Of a stretch of DNA of 64,000 nucleotides, positions 49,011-61,000 are shown one piece after another. The position numbers and the translations under genes are program-made. Positions within the stretch are counted from its first letter, which is position 1, and every line of letters starts with the position of its first letter. The DNA comes from a virus. The stretch is taken from the IMG/VR virus record IMGVR_UViG_3300025889_000085, positions 1-64,000 of that record. One strand, written 5' to 3'. The notes beneath the pieces are model-generated. The model ran no database searches and was not told the origin of the DNA. It saw only the letters and a program-made list of their open reading frames with translations.

Positions 49011-52000
49011 ATGGCAATAACTAAAACTTTACCTTTCCTTCCTAGTGTTTTCCAAACCGAGACTAACGATAAGTTTTTAAGCACTACCCTTGATCAGTTA
49101 GTGACGGAGCCAAATCTCGTTCCTATTAATGGATATGTTGGCAGAAAGTTTACACCAGGTTGGTCTGGAATAGAATCTTACGTAAGAGAACCAAGTGGGG
49201 TTAGAGCAGATTATCAACTTGAACCAACCACAGTTGTTAAAAATGCTGCAGATGCAGACTCTGTTGAATTTTATAACACTTATCCAGAATTGCTGCAAAA
49301 AATTCAAGAACTTGGGGGCAACGTTGCAGATCAAGATAGGTTATTTACTAGTCAATTTTATACATATGATCCTAAAATAGACTATGATAAGTTTGTAAAT
49401 TATAGTCAATATTATTGGTTACCTGCCGGCCCTGATTCTGTAACTGTAAGTGCTACTAATATTGCAACTTCAAGGACATATTACGTTTATCCTGAAGACA
49501 ACATTAATGTTTACCGATTTAGCAGCGAAAGCAATGTTGGCAATCCTGATATTATTGTTGTAAGAGAAGGAACGTATCAGTTTGTTGTAAATCAGCCCGG
49601 CAAAAAATTCTACATTCAAACAGAACCTGGTTTAAGCGGAAGACAAACAAATAATAATAATTTAAGTTCTAGAGAGATCGAAGGTGTTACTAACAACGGT
49701 GATGATGTTGGTACAATTACCTTTAATGTTCCTATAAGTACTGCCCAAGACAATTTCTTAAATGCAACAAATGTTGCAGATGTCGGGTTTGTAACAAATT
49801 TAAAATATAGCCAAATTGACCAACAACTGTTAAGCACAGTTGCTGCATTGGGTGGTATAGATGGTGTAACTGCGAACACATTACTCGATGGCCAAAGTTT
49901 AGTTTTTGGTACTTATTACAGCGACAGTGCAGATTGGGATAGCGGTAGCGGTCCTGTTAGTGCAGGACTACGCTATGGAGTTTGGGATATTACTTTAACA
50001 CCAAGTGGCGGAGATTACTTAATTAGTTTAAGTTCAGGAACTGCCATACCAACAGGTAATAAAGTTACAATTTTAAGTGGTCTAAATTATGGTAATACAG
50101 AATGGTACAAAAATACATCAGGTTATCTGAGTCAAGTTCCTGTTATTACTGCACCATTTGACACGTTGTATTATCAAGACAGTGAGGATGCAGAACAATA
50201 TGGTCGTATTCAGATCCTTAGTGCAGTAACAAAAACAATAGATGTTAATACAGATATTATTGGTAGAAAAAATTATATTAGTCCAAATAAAATTACTTTT
50301 ACTAACGGACTTAAAATTAAATTCGATAATACCGTAACACCTGAAGTTTACAGAAACAACGAATACTATGTAGAAGGAGTTGGCGATTCAATAACTCTTA
50401 CTCCGGTAGAATGGTTAAGTGTTTTTTATAGTTCTAGCCAAGAAAATTTTAGCCCAGTTGTTCGTTTTGTAGGTACTACAACTTATGCAAATTTAAATCA
50501 ATCGAGAACACAACTAAGCATCGAAAGTAATGTTGATCCTTATACTGCAAATATTTCAACAGATTATGCCAGTTCAGGAGAAAACCGAAACAACATTTTC
50601 TCCAGCAACTTAAGTTTTCAATTTCCTTACAGAGGTGGGTTTAATACTGTTGGAGATAACGCTGACAATTTATTTCGAACAGGGACAATAGGTATGTCTT
50701 TGGTAGGAATACCATTTTATGGTCCAACCAATGAAGCATATATAGAAGGTAAAAATGCAACTTCGTGGCACTACAATTCCCCATATGTTAAAATTAATGG
50801 ACAAGATACCTATGGTGGTTATCCTGATTCAAATGGCATTTACCACTACAACGACAGCACGTTCATTACTGCAAATGCTTGGGGAAATGTTGCTGGCCTG
50901 GGTAGCAATCTGTATGTGGAAACTGACGGGCATAGCACACTATTAGGGTATGCTATAGACGGATATCCCATATACGGACCTTACGGGTATTCCAATCCTA
51001 TGGATAAAGATAGCGGCGCAGTATTAATGGTAAGCAGTTATCAAGCAGATGATGGTGCTTCTTATAGGCCTTTATCTAAACTGGTTACTGTTACTGCTAA
51101 CAACACTTCTGGGTCTAATATAACACTAAATTCGACTTTTGAACTTGAGCCCGGCATGAGGCTTACATTTAGTTCTAATGCTAGTATAACAACCCCAGAC
51201 GAGTACTGGATTGTTGCTGCCGGCCAACAATCCAGCGTCGGCCTTCCAAATAATAATTTAGGATTAAATCAGATCCAATTAAACAAAGACCTAATAATTT
51301 ATGCAAATACAGACATACAATTTGGCTTTCCTTCTGGTTCATTCATTGAGGATTATACGTACCAAGAAGGATTGGGTTCATTAGATAGGTTTAATGGTAG
51401 ATATTGTGTAACGCCCGACTATCCCAACGGGACCTATGCATACTTCTCGACTCAAGACACAACGGGTGTACCCACATACCCTTATTTTGTCGGACAAAAT
51501 TTCTATGGTAGTTTGGATATTAGTGATATCAATCAATTGACTGAACCAGACTATATTACCATTGATAGATCGAGTAGGGACCAAAATCCGTGGAGTAGAC
51601 GCAACCGTTGGTTTCATAAAGAAGTTCTTGCACAAACAGCAAGTTATAACGGAACTTCATTGATTAGTTTAGACACTTATCAAAGAGCACAAAGACCTAT
51701 TGTTGAGTTTATTCCTAATTTACAGTTAACTAACTTTGGCAATCTTGCACTAATACCTGTTGATATTTTTGATACCACGATTACACAACCATTCAGTGCA
51801 GTAGAAGGGGTCACTGGTATTTTCTTAGACGGTGTCAGGATCGTCGATGGTATGCGTATTATTTTTGCCAACGACATTGATCCGTTAACACGAAACAGGA
51901 TTTATGTTGTACGCTATGTTGACCAAGACGGTATTCCTTCAACTGCTCCTATTTTAACACTAAAACTAATCGTAGCCTATGACGGCATCCCTGATCCAGG

Positions 52001-55000
52001 CGAAACTGTTAGTGTTCTGAATGGTGTTAGTAACGGTGGTAAAAGTTATTGGTTTAACGGTGGCCAGTGGGTAGAAGGTCAGGTAAAGACTGGACTTAAC
52101 GTTGCGCCTTTATTCGACATTTTTGACGAAGATGGTAATAGTTTCACTGATAGGGACATTTATCCGTCAGTGAATACTGCAACAACATTTGACGGAACAA
52201 AACTATTCAGTTATCGAGAAGGAACTGGTACAGATGACAGTGTTCTTGGGTTTCCTTTAAGTTACAGATCACTTAACAATCAAGGTGATATAGAATTTGT
52301 AAACAACTTTGATGTTGATACTTTTGGTTACACCACAGATGGTGTCACAGAAGTAATAAAAAATATTAGTTTAGGTTATATTCATCGGAACAATGTTGAT
52401 GGTACAACTACTAAATTAACATGTTGGAATACAGTAGTAGAAAACACTAAACAATATCAAATTTTTAGTTATGAATTTGATGGAATAAACAACGATTTTA
52501 GTTTTGATATTGCGCCAAGTCAAAACACTGCTATTCCTAACCTACAAGTTTTAGTAAACTTTAAAAATCTGCAACAAACACAATATCAGGTAGAAGTAAG
52601 GCCAAATAATCAAAGATCAATTTCTATCAATAATAATCTTTTAAAATCTGGAGATAAGATAGATATTAAAGTTTACAGTACCCAAGTGTCTTCGCTTGGT
52701 TATTTTCAAGTACCTGATAATTTAAATTTCAATGTACAGAACGAAGTAGTTTCTTACCCTACGTTAGGACAAATTAGAAACCATGTAGGAAAACTTGTAA
52801 GAAGTAGCACACAATTTATAGGCGGGTATCCGGGCACTAGCAACCTTCAAGATTTGAACTTGACAGCATATCCTGGGGAAATACTACAACAAAGTAGTCC
52901 TATTAGTTATGCCAGTATGTTCTTAGTTGACAAAGACTTCAATTTTGTCAATAGCATTTATAATGCACAACAAGAGTATACCAGATTTAAGAATAAGTTT
53001 TTAAGTATTGCGACCAGCACCAATCAAATTGACTATAACGATCCTGTTTCTGGTGTAAACTACATTCTGAAAGAAATTAACAAAGTAAAAAATGATACTT
53101 TTCCTTGGTTTTATAGTGATATGGTACCATATGGCGACAATGTTAATGTAATATCCTATACTGTTTTTGATCAATTACAAACCAACTATGAAATTACAAC
53201 AACATTTAGCCTAAGTACACTGAGTAACCAGGCTATACTTGTTTACTTAAATGGTGTTCAGTTACTCAATGGGTATGATTATACTTTCTTAGCATCAGGT
53301 CCTGGCATTGCTTTAAGTTCTAATCTTTCAAGAAGTGTCGGAGATACATTAAAAATATATGAATATAGAAATACAGACGGAAACTATATTCCAGAAACAC
53401 CAACTAAATTAGGCCTTTATCCAAAGTTTAAACCTGAACTAGTGGCAGATAGTACTTATAGAACACCTATCTATGTAATAGTTGGCCACGACGGCAGCAG
53501 AACCCCAGCATTTAATGATTTTAGAGATACCTATCTATTAGAATTAGAAAAAAGAATCTATAATAATATTAAACAGGAATACAACGAAGATCAACTAAGC
53601 ATCTACAACAGCATGCCTGGCAAGTTTAGAACTAATGATTATAGTTTAACAACTTACAATAGAATCATTAGTCGCAGTTTCCTGTATTGGGCAGGACAAA
53701 ATAAAGTAGACTATAGCACAAACACAACTTACAACTCGGAAGATCCATTTACTTGGAACTATAGGACGGCTAAAGACAGCGACGGAGTATTTTTGCCAGG
53801 CAGTTGGCGTGCTTGTTACGAGTATTTTTACGATACTGTCAGGCCACACACAAATCCGTGGGAAATGTTGGGATTCAGCGAACGTCCTGATTGGTGGGTA
53901 TCTACTTACGGTCCTGCACCTTATACCAGTGGCAACACAATACTATGGACAGACTTAAAGAACGGATACATTGCTGGTGGCAGTAGACAAGGATACGATA
54001 CAACGTTTGCAAGATCCACATTACTAAGCATTATACCGGTAGATGCCCAAGGAAATCTGCGTAGTCCTATTGAAATACTTACTAACAATTATGATATTTC
54101 CAATATGGATGAAAATTGGAGTGTAGGCAATTGGGGTCCTGGTGAGTATGCTTGGAGGACTAGTAGTGATTGGCCTTATGCTCAGCAGATAGTTATGGCA
54201 TTGACCAAGCCTGCCCAGTATTTCGCATTAGGGATTCAGAAAAACAAATATGTTTACAGTTCAGTAATCAATCAGTACACTGTAACTGACACAAATTATA
54301 GACTGACACCATCAGATGTAGATATAAACGGAGACCAAGATGCCGATGGCAGTATTATCCGTTCTGCCGGATATTTAAATTGGATAAACGATTATCAAGT
54401 CAGTAATGGAGTATTGACAAAAACAAAACTTAATAGGTACTTGCACGATTATAAAATAAATCTTGCTTACAGAATGGCTAGTTTTAGTGATAAGAAACTG
54501 CTAAAAGTTTTAGCGGATCAGAACAGTCCTAGTAGCGTGAATAGTTCAGTTATTATTCCAGATGAAGATTACGAATTAATTTTAGGTAAATCTACTCCTT
54601 TAAGTAAAATAAAATACAGTGCAGTAGTAATTAAGAAAGTAGCCACTGGATTTGAAATTAACGGATATGATAGATCAAATCCAGTGTTTAACATTGTTGC
54701 CCCAAATATTGATAACGAATCGGATGTTATAACTGTTCTTGACCGGCAAGTCCAATATTTTACTAAGTTTAGAAATTATCGATTGACGATCCCTTACGGT
54801 ACAGTTTTAACAACTATTCAAGACGTTGCTAATTTTATAGCAGGATATGAAAGATTCTTACTATTGCAAGGATTCTCATTTGACTACTTTGATGAAGATC
54901 TGGGACAAATAAGAAATTGGCAATTAAGTACAAAAGAATTTATATTTTGGACTCAACAAGGCTGGCCTGTAAATTCTGTAATAGTTTTAAGTCCATTTGC

Positions 55001-58000
55001 AGAAAGAGCAAAGATCAGAACTAGGAACGCTTTTGTAGAAGCCATAGAAAATAGTTACTATGGTACCAAAGTAATGGATCAGAACTTTCGTATTCTTGAT
55101 AATGACACATATACCGTTAGAAGAGATCCACAACAGTTTTATTTAGAAATTGATGACATTAATAATAACAACTCTAGACTAATCGGTTATATCGAGTGTA
55201 ATCTTATCCAAATTGAAAATGTATTGATTTTTAACAATACAACTCAATTTAATGACATTATTTACAATCCTCAGTCCGGAGAGCGTCAGTATAAACTAAA
55301 ACTTATTGGACAAAAAACAGGCGAGTGGACAGGAAGTCTTTATGCGCCAGGATACATTTACAATGAGCCAGGCGTACCCGAATGGAGACAAAATAAAGAC
55401 TACCTTAAAGGTGACCTCGTTGAATACAAAACCTTTTATTATGCTGCAAAAGAAAATGTGCCCGGATCAGTAGAATTTAATTTTACTGATTGGAATCCAG
55501 TTGATAAAGATGCAATAAAAACAGGTCTTTTAAAGAACTTTAGTTTCAACGCTGGTCAGTTCACTGATTTTTATGACACTAACAAAGTTAACATCGAGTC
55601 AGAAGATGACCAATTGGGTTTCGGATTGATTGGCTTTAGAAGTAGGTCTTATCTAAGCAATTTTGGTGTTAACGACGCAAGTCAGGTTAAGTTATACCAA
55701 GGCTACATTAAGCAAAAAGGAACAAGGAATGCTATTAATTCATTGGCACAAGTAAGTCAGGATCCTTATACACCTACAGTAGGTGTTGATGTAAACGAAC
55801 AATGGGCATTCAGAGTCGGTAGTTATGGTGCTTTAGAAACTAATCAAGAAGTTGAAATAGTTTTGGATGAAAGTTATTTCCTAAGCAATCCAACAAGTTT
55901 GACCGTAAATCCCAATAACTCGATTACCTACAGTAGTATTTACACACGGCCCGATGACTTATATAGGACAACAACTATACCTTTTTCTAGTCCGTTTTTA
56001 TTAACAAGAACAGACAATACACCTAGAACTGATGACATACTGACTGCTGGATTTCCTAACATAGAAGATGTAGACTATACATTATTCAACTTAAATGACC
56101 TTAGCACTCTCAACGCTAATATTAACCAGATTGGATCAGGAACAACTATTTGGGCCGCAGTAGACTTTAACAAGGACTGGAATGTTTATTATGTTACCAG
56201 TATCCATGCTTCTGTAATTGAAATTGGAAATGCACTCAATGGCCGAGTAAGTTGTTTAACAAGTGGATTTCATAATTTAAGTAAAAATGATGTAATAGTG
56301 TTACAAAATGCTGAACAATTTTCAGGATTTTATAAAGTTTTAGAAGTAAATGGATTGAACTCATTTACTATTGAAACAGATTTAGATCTTAACGGGTTTA
56401 GCGGAGCAAGTGTAGATGCACCAGCCTATAAGTTGCAATCTTTAAGATATGACTATGCAACACAAATTAATTCTTGGACTCCAATAGACGGTTGGGCCGT
56501 TAATAGTAAAATCTGGATTAACAAGAATACAATAGATAGCGAATGGGGTGTCTACAATAAGACTGAGCCGTGGAGTGCCAACGTTAGTTTACCACAAAGC
56601 CAGTATTTTACAAATGGCTTGTTTGGTTCTAGTTTAAAAATTAGTACAGATAATAATTTTGTAATTGTTGGACAACCGGGATATAATGGAAATATCGGAT
56701 CTGCTGTAAACTATAAAAAATCTGGAAGCGGGTCACTAAGTCTTGACAGAACTATTACAGGATCTTCTAGTAACTTGCGGAGTTTTGGATTTAGTTTAGA
56801 AAGCCAAAACAATGTTGTTGCAGTCGGCGCACCAGATTCTGGAACAAACGGAGAAGGTTATACTTACATTTACACTAGAGATTTTACAGGAGCATTGGCC
56901 TTAAATCAGATACTAAGTGCAAGTAATGTAGACACAAGAAAATTTGGTTACAGTGTTGCAATGAGTTCTGACTACCAATGGCTCTATGTGGGCGCCCCAG
57001 ACACTGATCAGGTAATTGTTTACGGCTGGGATTCTTCAGTTGAAGAAGAAGTTGATACATTAACTGGAGACGGTAGTACTAGTTTTACGCTGACTTTTGA
57101 TCCTGCAGGCACCGAACTAGTTACAGTTAGTAACACGACAACAGAGTTTGTTCCTTATAGAGATTTTACAGTAAGTACCTTTGGGATTACATTCACTGCT
57201 AATACATCGGTCGATACATATGTTGTTAGACAACTCGGCCCTGGCTATAGAGAAATTACTACAATAAGCGGAACTGCAAACACTAGTTTTGGTTTTAGTG
57301 TCGCTACGAGCACAGAAGGAGCACAGGTTGTTGTAGGTGCCCCCACTTCTAATGTAACTGTTGGTAATACAAGTCTTCAAAGCGCAGGAACAATTAGTGT
57401 TTACGATAGATCTATCGAAAAGTTTGTTGCTATTTCTGGCCAAACAGATTTTGGAGGTGTGCGTAATCCAGTAAGCATTACCAAAGTATATATAGGAAGT
57501 GAACTACAAGTTAATGGTATTGATTACATTTTTTCAGGAGCAATCTGTCAGTTTGTAGTTGCGCCTGGCGCCGGCAAAATTATTACAATTGAAACAGACG
57601 AATTTAATCAAGTTGAAGAAACCGCAGCCGACTCACCACTAGCGGAAAACCAGTTTGGCTATAGTGTTGATTTATGTTCTTATAATTGTAGCATTTATGC
57701 AGGAGCACCTTATTATAGCAGTAATGAAGCAGCAGGAAAATTTCAAACTGGTGCAGTTTATCGTTTATTGAATCAAGGACGGATTTACGGTAATATAACT
57801 GGCGAGGTACAAAATCCAACAGTAACATCTGCTGACAGCATTAGACTAAATGATTATGAAGTAATTTTTACTGGTTCATCGCTCACACAAGTAGTATCTG
57901 ATATTAATAATAAACAAGTTCCTGGAGTTACTGCTTCTAACGCCAATGGATACCTTAGTATTGTAAGTAGCGGAACAATTTCTACTGACAAACTTCGTGT

Positions 58001-61000
58001 ATTACCGGGCACCGGATCTGCACTAACTGATTTAGGATTAGATGTATTCCCGCAAACTGAAATTATTTTAAACCCAACAAACTTTGCATTTGACCAGTTC
58101 GGCCAACGTGTGCTAATAGATAATACCAGCGAAAGACTTGCTATCGGTAGTACAGAAGCGATTACTATTGCAGACACCACATTTGATCTTGCAACTTTTG
58201 AAACAATTTTTGATGCCAATGGCACAAGATTTAAGGATGAAGTGGATTCTGGCGCCGTGTGGATCTTTAATTTACTAAGTGATAGTAGAGAAAATATTGA
58301 CAATCCAAGCCAATTTGCTTACGTTCAACAATTAAAACCAAGTAATATAACATCCCCTGATTTTAATATTACTGAAGGCATGAAATTTGGAAGTGCTTTT
58401 GATTTACAAAATCAAAAAATCTACGTTGGTGCAAAGAATGAAAGCACATTCGAAACGAACGCAGGCGCAGTGGCATTATTTGTTAATCCAGATAATTTGT
58501 ACGGTTGGGATCTGTATAGGTACGAAGAAGCAAAAATTGATACTACAGCCCTTATTAAGAGTTACACATACAGTGCTGAAAATCAGTTAATTATAGATAA
58601 TTTAGATTTTATTGACCCAGTTAAAGGAAAGATTCTTGGTGTAGCTGAGCAAGATATTACATACAAAGTTGACTACGATCCAGCAGTTTATAATAATGGA
58701 ACATTAGATACTGTTAGCATTGACCCTGAATTTTATTGGACAGATAAACGTGTTGGACAAGTTTGGTGGGATCTGAGCACAGTACGTTTTCTTGATTACG
58801 AGCAAGGCTCGGTACTATACAGGACAACAAACTGGGGCAGAGTTTTTCCTGGAAGTAGTATTGATGTCTACGAATGGGTAGAGAGTGATTATCCACCGAG
58901 TCGTTATGTAGAAACAGGTGGCGACGGCGAGCCTAAGTATCCAGACAACAGTGCTTACACAACAATTTCATACGTTGATCCGCAATCTAACACAACTCTA
59001 GTTAGGTATTATTACTGGGTTAAAAATAAAACAAATGTAACTGCAAACTTATTTGGTAGGACAATACCTACAACTTCTATTGCAGGATACATTAGTGATC
59101 CAAAATCTAGTCTTATTCCTTACTACGCAGCAATAAGACCGGATTCTGTGTCTCTTTACAATGTCCAAAACAAGACTGTAGGTAGAGACACAATTTTTCA
59201 TTTAAGTTATAAGACAGCAGACAATACTGCCATAATTCACAGCGAATATGCGCTGGTATCTGAAACTGGCGGAAATGAGAATTTAATTCCTAATTCTATA
59301 TATAACAAATTAGTTGACAGTCTTGCAGGATTAGATAAATTTGGAAACCCAGTTCCTGATCCTGCACTTGGTGTACAAGAACGCTACGGTATTGATATTA
59401 GACCAAGGCAGAGCATGTACATTGAAAGAGAATCTGCAGTAAAAACTTTTGTTACTTTTGTTAACAGTGTGTTTGCCAAGTACTTAATGAGTGAAGGTTA
59501 TAATTTATCTTTACTTAATGGCAGTGTATTAACAGCAGGCGGTAACGGCGAAACTATTCCCGATTCTAATTCTGGGGCCTACAATTTAACTGTAGATACT
59601 TACGACGAGCTAACTTATATTAACATCATTATTCAACCAGTTGGCTATAAAGTTCTTGTTTTAAATGATAGGACAGTTAGTAACCTTTGGACAATATATA
59701 CAAAACAGTCCGACAACACGTGGTTGTTAACTGACGTTCAGAGTTATAGAACAAGCGATTATTGGCAGTATATAGATTGGTATGCTCCTGGATTTACAGC
59801 AAAAACTGTTCCAAATTATACAATCAATACTTTTGCAGATTTATCGACTTTAACACAATTGCGTTCTAAAGATATTGTAAAAGTTCTAAACAATGGACAG
59901 AACCAATGGGTCTTATTGCAAATATTCCCTAACGTTGTAACTACAGTCGGTGTTGAAAATGGTACTATAAAGTTTTTAGACAGCTTGTGGGACTTACCTA
60001 ACAACGCTATGAGTTATGACAACGACTTATTTGACGGCGCAAGGTATGACCAAAACCCAAGTTTAGAGATAAGGCAATTAATACAAGCAGTCAAACAAGA
60101 TTTATTTGTAAATGAACTGGGCCCAGACTTCTTAGAATTATTCTTTGCTTTAATTTATAAAGCCTTACAAGAACAAAAGAGTTTGGATTGGGTCTTTAAG
60201 ACTAGCCTAGTTGATATTGTACAAAAAATAGACGGTTTAAACCAACCACAAATCTATTTTAAAGATGACACCGATTTTTACTTAGATTATATTGAGGAAG
60301 TAAAACCCTATCATACAAAAGTCAGGGAATTCATTGTAGACTATCAAGGCAACGATAATTGGACCGGTTATACCACAGACTTTGATGTACCATCATACTA
60401 CGACCCAGTATTTCAGCAATACAGAAGTCCTACAAGCGACTATGCACAAGATATAAATGCAAGAAACAATTTGTTGCAGTACAAAGATTGGAGAGACAAC
60501 TATCAATACTACATTGAAGAAATTACTGTAGCAAATGGGGGATCAGGATATACAAGTACTCCTAACGTAACAGTAACAGGCAGTAATATAGGAAATGATG
60601 CAGTAGCAAGGGCATTGATCACTAATGGAGCAGTTACACGCATTGAGGTATTATACCCAGGCTCTAATTATGTCTTACAACCCAATATTACAATTTCAGG
60701 AGGCAGCGGATCTGGCGCCACAGCATACGCTATAGTAAAAAATGATGTTACTAGAAAACTAAAAACTACTTTAGCGTATGATAGAATTACATACGGTTCT
60801 GAAGTATTAGTATGGACTGCTAATACATCTTATAGTGCCGGCAACATTATTACCTATTCAAACGTTGCCTATCAAGCCACGACATCATTTACTTCAGGAT
60901 CCACATTTAGCGGTACAAACTTAGAACTCTATGATGGAAATAGATTTAGAACTGCCAATGACAGGATTCAAAGTTATTACGTAGCCGAAACCGGCCAACC

